This document shows positions 21,990-31,744 of a DNA stretch of 64,000 nt, in pieces. A model generated the notes under the pieces. That model saw only the letters and a list, made by a program, of their open reading frames with translations, ran no database searches and was not told the DNA's origin. Both the position numbers and the translations under genes were made by a program. Every line of letters starts with the position of its first letter. The stretch's first letter is position 1. The DNA is from Platanthera guangdongensis (taxonomy: Eukaryota > Streptophyta > Magnoliopsida > Asparagales > Orchidaceae): NCBI GenBank assembly GCA_039583875.1, contig CM077162.1, positions 69,701,935 through 69,765,934 on the forward strand, given 5' to 3'.

Positions 21990-22625
21990 GTCAACCCAAA
22001 GTGGCCAATTTGACCTAGGACCACCATAGGCCTAAATTGGGCAAAGTGCCCTAACAAAGGGAAGTTGACCTCTAATGTGCCAAACCAACCTTCCCCAGGT
22101 CTTCCTATACCTAAAGTGAGGTCAATGGGTAACTAAGGACACATTGGGTTCAGTCCTAGAGGCCAAGTTGACCCAAGTCAACTCAAGCACCTAATCTGGT
22201 CAAAGTACCCTTACTAAGGCTAGGTGACCTCAAAAGTTCAAGGTAGCCCTACATAACCATTCCTAGACCTCAAGGGAAGCCATGGGGTCACCAAGGACCC
22301 CTTGGGGTCAACCCAAATGGTCATGTTGACCCAAGTCAACTCTAGCCCTAAAGTAGTCAAAGTGCCCTTACCAAGGGACAAGTGACCTCCAAGATGCCAA
22401 GTCAGACCTATCCAACCCTACCTAGACCTTAGGGGAGATCAATGGGTCACTAGGGACTCTTTAGGGGCAACCAAAAAGGTCAAAAAGACTAAGGTCAACC
22501 CAAGCCTATCTTGGGTCAACCTAGCCCAAATAGGCTAGCCCAAGTTCAAGCCTCCTCATGTGGCTTCTTTAGGAGATGATGTGTAAGGATGGGCTGCCAA
22601 TAGACCTCGAGATTAACCAAGTCAA
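21990..22625. promoter_or_regulatory. W-box-like array in Tekay-3 LTR
   Basis: I count 15 TTGAC/GTCAA cores in 636 bp, mostly TTGACC or TTGACT, the WRKY W-box core. About one is expected by chance. Several occur as inverted pairs such as GTTGACCCAAGTCAAC (22167-22182). The 3' LTR copy (59170-59790) keeps most of them. Regulatory function is inferred. Confidence 0.55.
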
Positions 22626-23911
22626 CTTGGTCACTAGGAGAGAGAGTGAGCTTCATTTCCATGGTTATGGAGGAGAGAGAAAAATGAACGAAGGGGGAAG
22701 GGAGGGGCTCGGCCAAGGGGAGGCCAAAAGCCACCTTTAATGGCTGAATTCAACTCCCCTAGGGAAGGGGAGAAGTTTCCAGCCGCTTCCTTGGCCACCA
22801 AGGGCCTGGTTCAGCCCCCTCTACCATGGCTGAATGTAACCATTAATGGCCTTAATGGACATTGATGATCCAGCCTCTCCCCTCCCCATCTGAGGCTTTA
22901 AACACCTTCAGTGGGCCGAGAGGAGAATTTCCCAGTCCTTACCTGAAGAAACCGAGCCTCCCCACTCTGTAGTTGCAGAAATCGAGCGGCGCTGCCTTCA
23001 AAGATGGATTTCCGGCGATCTTCTCGACTTCTGGCCGACGGCAAGGTCCTCCTCCACTCTTTCTTTCATGGGTAGTTCTTAGGAATCTCTAGGGCCAAGG
23101 TTCGGGCTCAATTGAGCCCGATCCAAAGGGAAATTTTCCTGGTTTTTCCGCAAAAATGCAACCATCGGGATCGCCGAAATAGTTCTCTCTGACGGTGGTG
23201 ACGCCGCCTGGCGACAGCCACCACCTCAACGAAGGTGATGGTGGCGGTGGCCGGCCGGGGAGGCGGCTGGATGGCCGGCGGCAGCCGCTTGAAACTGGCC
23301 CAGGAAAAATAAATCCTGGCCGTCGGCTCAAGGTAGAAGATGAACGGATCCCGTCCACTTTGCTCCAAGATTCATGCCATATTAGATTTTAAACTATAGT
23401 ATATATATTTCTAATTATTTAATTATGTCACAAATTTTGTATTTATTGGTTTTAATTTTTAAAAATACGTAGAGGCTAGAACAGAGAATGTGGTCAACAT
23501 AGCAAATGAATCCCTTGATGTCTAGGGTAATTTAAAAGTGATTTCACTCAATTTAGAGTCCTGGTTAGACCACAACACCCATTTTGGTGGGCCCTATACC
23601 TAGGGCTATCCTGAGATTCAAATGGATGCCCACCATTCATCCCTTGTCCAAATGACCTGAGATTTGGGCAGGGAGTCTACCCTAGATATACCTAGGGCAT
23701 GTCCAAAATTCAAAATTTTTGGAGAAGAGTTTTCTATAGTTTTTAGGAAAATCTAATAATCCATAAATAAATTAATTAGGTGTCCTAATAACCTCAACAT
23801 CACCCAAATTTGGGTGGGAGGTCTTAGAGTGCATGTTAGGTCTCTGGTAAAATTGTCATCTCATTTGGAGATGTTTTGGCTAGGTATTGATCCAACCCTA
23901 GGTTGACCCCT

Positions 23912-24252
23912 TTTAGGGTTAAATAGGTCAAGCATCCCCTTTGGGTTTTGAGTGGTCAAATCACCTCAACAGAGGTTGATATTTTGGCCACTGATGTTTT
24001 ATAGTATGACTCACCCTCCAATACAATTTAGGGTGGTTGAGTGTAGGGTAGCCCTAGAACCCTAGGGTAGGTTCCTTAATGGGGATTTTTAGGGTTTGAA
24101 GATCATAGGGCCAAATGACCTTGGATTGACTTGAAACTTTGTGAAGAGGACCATAGGATCAGTATAGTTCTTTGGTTAAAATTTTAGGGAATGTGGAAGC
24201 CTTAAACCCCCTCAAAACTCTAACCCTAGTTTAGGGCACAAACCTTTTAGGG
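23912..24252. promoter_or_regulatory. Telobox-like TTTAGGG cluster in Tekay-3 LTR
   Basis: Six TTTAGGG heptamers, all in the same orientation (23912, 24027, 24088, 24183, 24230, 24246). This is the plant telomere repeat unit and telobox core. Four are kept in the 3' LTR (61060-61400). Confidence 0.45.
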
Positions 24253-25156
24253 ATAGAAAATGTCACAAAAACTCTTTGAAAAGTGATGATATTTGGGTTG
24301 AGTAGTGTTTTAGGTTAGTACAAGCTCTGGAGATTTTATTATGAATTTAGGATTATTATTTTGGATACTTCATTAACAAATTGGTAATTTGTATTGTTTA
24401 CTTAGAAATTTATTAGGAAGAAACTACTTGCTGGGAATTGATGAAATTCAGCCATAGGACTTTTTATTATGTTTTAAAGCTCTGTAAATGTTTACTGAAT
24501 TTTTGGATGACTATTCTCAGGGGTTGCTTCATTTAGTATGGTTTCTTATGAAAACTTAATTTAATTTATTTTAGAGTCTAGCAAGCCTGTAAAATTATGA
24601 TTTTTCTACAATGATTTTTTCTGAACCATATTAAGATTCTGTAATTTTTATATAATTTTCTTATGAATAATTTTGGTACTTCCTTCTTTACATATGATTA
24701 AGGGAAATATTTTGGATAAATTAATTAGAGGTCAAATAGTTTCTAAAAAATCATGAAAATTTGTATCTAGTCATATATCTATGTTAATTTAGTGATCAAA
24801 ACTTTTGGGTTGCCATTACCTAAGTAGATCATATAGTTCATGTTCAAACTTGCCCATGGCCAAACATTTGGGAAAATTCAATAAATATCAAATTAATTAG
24901 AAAAATTATGGATCTCTGATTTTAGACTAAATTTGTTATGATAGACCTCTAGTAAATTTTATAGGAGATTTGGAAGAAAATCCGGAGTACCTTCTTTATA
25001 CATCTCATATAGTATATGGTGGTCTGCATATAGTAACTGCGGAAACTGAACTAGAGTGGGTATGAATTTCAAAGAGTTGAATCCTCAGTAGGTTGCTGGT
25101 TTGGGTAATAAAGGAGTTCATCATTGGAAGACAGTATTAGTAGAGTGAGAGGATGA

Positions 25157-25161
25157 CTAGT
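25157..25161. repeat. Tat-2 target site duplication, left
   Basis: CTAGT, repeated at 38965-38969. The uninterrupted site CTAGT is present once at 62312-62316 in the 3' LTR. Confidence 0.95.
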
Positions 25162-25878
25162 TGTACAACCTCGGGCTCGCGAGAGGGCCTCAAAAGTGCG
25201 AGATAGAAGGGGCGGGGCAAGTGGAAGTGATGGGCAAGTGGGATCATGTGGTCCACTCGCGGTTTGCGAGTCGGGAGGTCTCTGCAGTAGGCGAGACGCC
25301 CCCTCTAGGGGGCGAGTAGGCCTTTATAAGCGAGAGGGTCCCCTAGCAAAGGATACCTACGAGATGAGCGGGAAGGCCCGTCTCGCCACCAGGTGCTCTC
25401 CCACTCGCATTATGGTAAAAGGCCTTTTTATCATTTTTATACCCAAGGGGGTTTTTACCCTTCTACCACTGGTAGTTTTCCCCTTTTTCCCTTGATGGTC
25501 TGCATATAGCTCCTCAGAACAGCGGAGTTTGGCTATTGGCAGACCCAACCAAGGGTACTTTCGTAATTTCAGGTCAGCCCAGTATGTTTATTTGCAGATC
25601 CAACTCAGAAACTATAAATAGACCCATAAGGGCTCCTTAGAAAGCGGGTTTTTCATAATCTTCCAATTTCCCGTGCTTTCTGATGAGCTCCTAGCACAAC
25701 TTTTGGCTTTGGAGGGGAAGCTCTCAGAGATCTTCCGGGTGTGAGGTGGGACCTCCCTGCTGAGGCTTTAGGTCAGTCTTAGGTCCTTTGAATCTAGTCG
25801 AGGGTTGAGTCTTGAGAGAAGTAGGTGTGGCTGCACCCCTGTTTTGAACTCCCGTTGAGGTCATTTTTGGTTTCAACA
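25162..25878 (+). repeat. Tat-2 5' LTR
   Basis: 717 bp, TGTACAACC to TTTCAACA. TATA box ACTATAAATAGACCC near 25612-25626. Rich in CTCGC/GCGAG pentamers in the first 200 bp. Confidence 0.95.
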
Positions 25879-25882
25879 GTTC

Positions 25883-25899
25883 TGGTGCGGTGAGCGTGG
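25883..25899 (+). other. Tat-2 primer binding site candidate
   Basis: TGGTGCGGTGAGCGTGG, four bases inside the LTR; one mismatch to the Tat-1 site. tRNA not assigned. Confidence 0.62.
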
Positions 25900-25936
25900 A
25901 AAACAGCGGATACAAGAAAGCCTTGAGTTTTGTCCC

Positions 25937-27460
25937 ATGGCTGGAGGTGAAGGTGAAGGGTCTGGTTCTGTAGGCTCCCCCACTCGGGGAGAGGAAGCGA
26001 CGAGGAAGATGCTGGATGACTTCAGGCGAGAAGACCTACAAACCATTAGCTTGGCCTTCTCGGCTCGAAGCGAGTGGGCCACACCTCAGGTTCCGATAGA
26101 GGAGGTCCCGCTCTTGGGCGAGAACGCCCCTGGACAGCGCCCGGGGAAGGAGGTCCCGACAGAGGCTGGCGAGAGGGACGTGGCCGCACGGGAGCTCTTC
26201 CCAGGCCAGTGCCCGGGCAAGGAGGCTTTGACCGATTTGGGCCAGAGGAAGGCAGCAGTGCGAGAACTCTTCCCTGGGCACGGTCTCGCGGATCGGGCCA
26301 GCCAGCTGATGCCGCGGGACGTGCCTTATCGCCTGGCAGGTGGCGAGAGTCCTTTCAGCGAGCTCATCATCTCAGCTCCGGTACCGGAGGGGTTCCGGGA
26401 GCCTGACATGTCCTACTACTCAGGAAAGGATGACCCTGTACAACACGTGCAGTGGTTTGAAGATGTCGTTTCGATAATGCAGATGACAGATGCCTTCAAG
26501 TGACGGCTATTTGCCATCACGTTTAAGAAGAAGGCTTGGGACTGGTTCCACCAGTTGCCAGTAAGGTCGAGCTACTATTTTGAAGATCTGTGAAGAAGTT
26601 TCCTGTTGAGGTTCTCAACATCGAAGAAGCGGAAAAAGGAGGCAGAGTGCCTGTTTGCGGTGAGGCAGAAGCCGGATGAGACACTGGGTCACTATGTCGA
26701 CCGGTTTCAGGAAGAGATCCTCCTGGTCTAGGAGGTCGCAGGGTACGCGTTGATGCTCGCCTTTACCCTGGGGCTGAGGCCAGAATTTTTCAGTATGGAT
26801 TTGAAGAGAGTGCCCCCTCTCCTTTGAGGATCTCATGGAGAGGGCGGCAATAGAGATATACTTCGAGAGAGCAAACCCATCGTTCGCCAGGAAGTTGGCC
26901 AGGCTGCCGGAGGATGATGTGAAGGAACCTGCAGCAGGAAGGTAGAAGGAGCCGAGGGAGCAGAGGGAGCAGAGAGAAGAAAGGAGGAGGGAAAAGCCCC
27001 GAAGGCAGGGGCAGCAGCAGGGATGGGGGGCCCTGGAGCCGAACAACCATTTGGGTTGGAGGCCCCAGGAGGGTCGCCCCCAAGGCCAAGGAGGAGGCTA
27101 TCAGGGAAGAGATAACCTACTGGAACCCAAGAGGTTCGACCAACCGGCGTGGAGGCAGGAGCCAAGGGTTCGTGTCCCGCCACCGCAAGAGGCCATGGAG
27201 ATGGGCAGAGGAAGAGGAGCGAGGAGAGGAGTTCGAGGAGCAGGGAGAAGAGGAGGAGAAGAAGGAAGAAGGGGTATGGTGGCGTTGCTCTTTTGTGACT
27301 TCCACCAGGAGGAGGGTCACGCAACGGCCACCTGCCCTGAGTTCTTGGAGATGAGAGAAGCAAGAGGAGCAGGGAGGCAAGATCCGTCGGTTAGGATCGT
27401 CGAAGTACAACAGGGAGAGATGGAGGATAGGTGTGAAGATTGGGTAGACGTGGGAACCCG
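25937..27460 (+). pseudogene. gag: Tat-2 gag
   Basis: Starts at ATG 25937 (MAGGEGEGSG). An N-terminal extension carries repeated ELFPGQCPGKE/ELFPGH-like segments (residues ~60-125), then the core gag domain with GFREPDMSYYSG and VQHVQWFEDVVSI, continuing past stops at 26501 (TGA), 26591 (TGA) and 26729 (TAG) and a frameshift near 26820. A variant knuckle CDFHQEEGHATATC (about 27299-27340, C-X2-H-X4-H-X4-C) is intact. A basic, Gly/Arg-rich stretch precedes it. Gag normally builds the particle; this copy cannot be translated whole. Confidence 0.85.
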
Positions 27461-28526
27461 AGGAGGAATCGGTGTGATCCACGGAGGAGTGTGGATCGAG
27501 GCAACTCGCAAGGGGAGCCTTCAAACTATGTACCGAAGGGGGGTTGCCTCTACCTCCCAGGGTCCCCCACCAGAAGAAAAGATCACCTTCTCGTTAGCAG
27601 ACATGCCAGACTATGAAGATCCGTTCTGTGACGCCCTAGTGATCCAGACGACGGTGGAGAATTTCACGGTCTCGAGGATACTGGTGGAGAACGGGAGCTC
27701 GGTAAATGTTATCTTCAAGAAGGCCTTCGATGAGATGAGGGTTGAGGGGAAAAGGATCTTGGCTTCGGATGGACCGTTGTACGAATTCTCTAGAGAGAGG
27801 AAGGAAGTGGAAGGGGGAGTAGGGCTGCACGTGAAGTTGGGGGGCATGTCAGGGAACTGCAGGTTCGTGATCGTGGACGCCCCAAGCAGCTATAACGCCA
27901 TCTTTGGGCGCCCCCTCATCAGCGCCTTTCGCTGCATCCCCTCCTCGTTTCATCAGTGCCTCAAGTTCAACAATGGAGGGGTGCAGGTCAGGGTCAGAGG
28001 GGACCCGAAGGTGGCAAGGCAGTGCTACGTTACGGCGGTCAACACCATATCTTGGATGACAGAGGTGGGAGAGTTGGAGAAGGAGATGACAGTGCATGAA
28101 GAGGTTGTCGGAGAAGAGGAAGTGAGCCTAGAGGATGCGAGAGAGGTAGCTGAAGAGGAAGTCAGAGGGGAGGAGATTGAGGAGGAGCAGCAGGGAGGAA
28201 ATGTGCAGGAGGTCCAGAGGGACGAAGAGCAGGAGAGCCCGGAGGGGGCGATGGAGGTAGAAAAGCAAGTAGTAGGAGGAGTGGATAGAGAGGCCCAGAG
28301 GGGCGTGGAAGTCGAACAATGGCAGGAGGGGCTGGAGGAGGTGATGGAGATTAAGGAGGAGGTAGGAAGGGAGGAGTTGGAGCTGGAGGAAGAAGTAAGG
28401 GTCGGCTGGGAGCAGTCGCGGCTGGAGCCGGCCGAGGAAGTAGTGGAGCTGGAGGTCTTCACCAGCGCAGGGCAGGTGCAGAGGGTGCGAGTCAGCGGGG
28501 GCTTGAGTCCCGTGGCCCGGGAGTGA
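27461..28526 (+). pseudogene. pol: Tat-2 protease and Glu-rich linker
   Basis: Open in one frame with the end of gag. The protease-like domain has SRILVENGSSVNVIF, where the catalytic Asp position holds Glu (GAG at 27687-27689), followed by SYNAIFGRP, the family's second block. From 28050 to 28490 comes an unusually acidic segment, more than 140 residues dominated by E and V, ending in a TGA at 28524. The same protease-then-acidic-linker layout is in Tat-1. The linker function is unknown. With Glu in place of Asp the protease is probably inactive. Confidence 0.8.
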
Positions 28527-29560
28527 GTGTGGGCCTGCATTCAAAGCAACATCGACATCTTCGCTTGGAGTGTGGCAGACATGCCGGGAATCGACGCAGA
28601 CATGGCCTCCCACCGCCTGAACCTTGACCCCCGCACTCACCCCATACGCCAAAAGATTAGAGCCATCGCCACCAAGCTGGAGGAACCCATCCACGAAGAG
28701 GTCAGGAAGCTCATGGAGGCCGGCTTCATCTCAGAGGTCCAGTATCCCTGCTGGATCTCCAATGTGGTAATGGTTAAAAAAGGTGGTGGTAAATGAAGAA
28801 TGTCTATCGATTTCTCTTTGTTAAATAAATCATGCCCTAAGGATTGCTACCCCCTGCCTCGGATCGACGTGCTGGTTGATTCAGCCGTCGGTTTTTCTAT
28901 TTTGAGCTTTTTGGATGCTTTTTCAGGTTATCACCAGATTCGGATGCACCCTCCCGACGTCAAGGATGTTTCCTTAATCACGAGGGAGGGGTGCTTCAGT
29001 TATAAAATGATGCCCTTCGGGTTGAAGAACGCAGGGGCTACATACCAACACATGATGGATCGGGTCTTCTGAGATCAAAGGGGGAGAAACTTGGAGGTCT
29101 ATGTCGACGAGCTAATGATCAAGAGCAAGTGCGTGGATTCACACTTGAATGATCTAGAAGAGACATTCGCCACCTTGAGGAGGTTCAAGATAAGGCTGAA
29201 CCCTTGAAGTGTGCCTTCGGGGCCAGTCGCGGGAAGTTCCTTGGGCACCTCTTGACTCCGACAGGGGTGGAGCCTAACCCGGATAAGGTGAAGGCCATCT
29301 TGGATTTGGAATCACCTCGCGATGCCAAGGAAGTCCAGCGCTTGACAGGAAAACTGGCTGGGCTAAGCAGGTTCCTCTCCATGTCAGGAGACAAGTGTTC
29401 TTCATTTTTTAAGGTGCTGTGAGGGAACCAAAGGTTTGAGTGGACCGCCGAGTGCGAAGAAGCCTTCCAAGGTCTGAAGAGACAGATCTCAGGCTCCTCT
29501 GCTTCAGAGCCCAAAAGAAGGGGAGGACCTGACCTTATACCTTGGAGTAGGAGCGGAGGC
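28527..29560 (+). pseudogene. pol: Tat-2 reverse transcriptase
   Basis: RT blocks are in order: HRLNLDPRTHPI, SNVVMVKKG, MSIDFSLLNKSCPKD, SFLDAFSGYHQIRM, MMPFGLKNAGATYQ, then YVDE at 29100-29111 where YVDD is expected: the second catalytic Asp is Glu (GAG 29109-29111). Stops at 28524, 28794 and 29070 (all TGA) and 29420 (TGA), with frameshifts near 29205 and 29500. The 28794 stop sits where Tat-1 has Trp and the 29070 stop where relatives have Arg. The thumb/connection region GHLLTPTGVEPNPDK is recognisable at 29236-29290. Confidence 0.85.
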
Positions 29561-29891
29561 GGTGAGCTCCGTCCTAGTAAGGAAAGAAGGAAAGAAGCAA
29601 CTGCCAATCTACTACGTCAGTCGGATCTTGAAGAAGGCAGAGCTCCGCTACCCCATCCTTGAAAAGCTGGCTTACGCTTTAGTCATCTCTGCAAGGAAAC
29701 TCCGGCCGTATTTTCAAGCACACTCAATTAGGGTGGTGACCGACCATCCTCTTCGCAAGATCTTTGAAGGGGTAGAGCACTCGGGAAGACTTGCCAAGTG
29801 GTCCAATGAACTAAGTGACATCTCCTTTGTTCCGAGACTCTCCATCAAGGCGCAAGCGGTGGTGGATTTTTTGGTAGATTATGTTGTTTAG
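29561..29891 (+). pseudogene. pol: Tat-2 RNase H (first, retroviral type)
   Basis: SSVLVRKEGKKQLPIYYVS, YPILEKLAYALVISARKL and VVTDHPLRKIFEG are the RNase H blocks that follow RT in Ty3/gypsy elements. The frame is open to 29891 (TAG) and continues in the same frame into the second RNase H. The first acidic residue block lies upstream, across a frameshift near 29540. Confidence 0.8.
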
Positions 29892-29930
29892 GTAGAGGAG
29901 GGAGAGCAGCAGCCACAGGAAGCGTGGAAG

Positions 29931-30230
29931 ATGATGGTTGATGGGGCCACAGGAAAACATTCCCTCGGGGGAGGAGTGGTGTTAATAAGCCCCCAAGGAG
30001 TCACGATAGAGCAGGCGGTGGCCTTTTACTTTCCAGTGACCAATAACCAAGCAGAGTACGAGGCCGTGATCGTCGGCCTTCGCTTGGCAAAGGAGCTTGA
30101 GATCCAGGATGTGGAGGCCTTCACTGACTCCATGGTGGTAGCGTCGCAGATCCGAGGAGAGTTTGAATCTCGGGAGCCTACCCTCATAAAATACCTATCT
30201 AAGGTAAGGGCGATCATCGGTTGGTTCTAG
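29931..30230 (+). pseudogene. pol: Tat-2 second RNase H (archaeal type)
   Basis: A separate RNase H fold: VDGATGKHSLGGGVVLI, TNNQAEYEAVIVGLRLAKEL, and AFTDSMVVASQIRGEFE, with the expected Asp, Glu and Asp ligands. A second, archaeal-type RNase H downstream of the first is characteristic of the Tat lineage. It is proposed to replace the worn first domain in cutting the RNA of RNA:DNA hybrids. Ends at a TAG (30228). Confidence 0.85.
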
Positions 30231-31628
30231 TCGTTCTCAATCCAACATGTTCCAAGGGAAGAGAGTATCCGATCGATTAGCTAAGTTTGGACCTCGGGGA
30301 GGGGGGACCTTGACGGAGCTATTTCGACCGACTATCGAGGAAGGAGAGTTGATGGTGGTGGATCGGCGACCCTTGTGGGTGGATATATTGGTGACCTTCC
30401 TAACCACCGGTGAACTTCCTGAGGGGTCCAAGGATGGAAAAAGCTTCAGGCACAAGGCAGCTCACTACCTGATGCTGGAAGGGGGGTTGCATCGGAAGAT
30501 GATCTTAGGGCTCCTGGCAAGGTGTGTGACCGAGCAGGAGGTCCCGAAGATCCTGGAGGAGGTTCATTCAGGAGAGTGTGACAGTCACTCAGGAGGAAGG
30601 ACGTTGGAAGCTATTGTAAAAAGGCAGGGGTACTTCTGGCAGACCCTGAGGAAGGATGCAGCAGAGTTCGCAAAGAGGTGCCAAAAGTGCCAGGTGTACG
30701 CCCCCCACAAACTCTTACCTGCTCAAAGACTTAGGCGCATAACTTCTCCATGGCCTTTCGCCATCTGGGGAATGGACTTGGTCAGACCTTTTCCTCCAGC
30801 TAGTGGGCTGAGGAGGTTCCTCCTGGACATGGTCGATTACTTCTCAAAGTGGCTGGAGGTTAAGGCCTTGGCCAAAGTCACCTCGCAAGTCATAAGGAAC
30901 TTCGTCTGGGGGAGATCATATGCAAGTACGGGCTGCCTCAAGTGATAGTGACAGATAATGGCCCCCAGTTTGCCAGTGAAGAGTTCATCAACTTCTGCGC
31001 CCAACTAGGGATAGACCTTAGATTTGCCTCCATCCACCACCCCCGGAGCAATGGCCAGGTGGAGGCGGTAAACAAGATTATTGTGAACCTACTCAAGAAA
31101 AAAGTGAAGAACTTGAGAGGAAATTGGGTGGAGCAGCTCCCCTCGGTCCTGTGGGCCTTGCGAACGACCCCGAACATGGCCACCGGTGAGACCCCCTTCA
31201 AGCTTTCTCACGGGTGTGAGGCGGTACTACCAGTGGAGTTCGAGGTTTGGTCCCTGTGAGTCACAACCGCGAGCGAAGGAGAGGAGACTTGGAGGTTGGA
31301 GAATGAGGAGGAGTTATGCCTCTTGCTAGACATGGTGGAGGAGCTGCGGGACGTGGCAGCCATCAGGCAAGAAGAGATCAAGCGGCGGATGGCCAAGTAT
31401 TTTGATAAGCATGTCAGGGTCAAGCAGTTTGCCGAAGGAGATCTGGTGCTGAGAAAGGTTGACGCGGCAGGAAGGTCGGCTCCCGTAGGCAAGCTCAACC
31501 CGAACTGGGAAGGACCTTACATAGTGAAGGAGATCCTTGGAACAGGAGGTTACTACCTCCAGGACATGGAAGGGAGGACCTTAAGCCACACCTGGAGCGG
31601 TGGTGACCTGAAACGCTTCTACCCATGA
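30231..31628 (+). pseudogene. pol: Tat-2 integrase
   Basis: Contains the zinc region (HSGECDSHSGGRT to CQKCQVYAPHK), the core with WGMDLVRPFPP (first Asp), VTDNGPQFASEEF (second Asp) and NGQVEAVNKI (Glu), and the C-terminal GDLVLRKVDAAG and WEGPYIVKEI blocks, ending FYP at 31628. A frameshift lies near 30920 between the first and second Asp, and there is a TGA at 31257. Catalytic residues are all present but not in one frame. Integrase would join cDNA to the target. Confidence 0.87.
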
Positions 31629-31744
31629 AATGGGGAAGATGTAATTATGTATTCAAAATCAAGCTTGTTATAATATATCAATTGACTTGTTTTTTCTCCT
31701 GCCTATTGCAAAATTATTATGATAGGATGTACTTATGAGTTTTG
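31629..31744. other. Short spacer after Tat-2 pol
   Basis: AT-rich 116 bp between the integrase stop and the tandem array. Nothing recognised. Confidence 0.6.

Larger units (their letters stand above)
21741..25161 (+). repeat. Tekay-3 5' LTR, segment 1
   Basis: Matches 58923-62316 of the 3' LTR end to end, with scattered substitutions and a few short indels. Includes a U3 stretch rich in TTGAC cores (21990-22625), a probable transcribed leader (22860-23390) and an AT-rich part with TTTAGGG motifs. Ends at the Tat-2 target duplication. Confidence 0.92.

Noticed and set aside
23089..23368. Minus-strand ORFs kept in both Tekay-3 LTRs (also 60370-60555)
   Set aside because: They are present twice only because the LTRs are copies; reading frames differ between the copies and match no family.
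27117..28694. Minus-strand ORFs opposite Tat-2 gag and linker
   Set aside because: Shadows of the purine-rich sense frame (Ser/Leu/Pro-rich readings).
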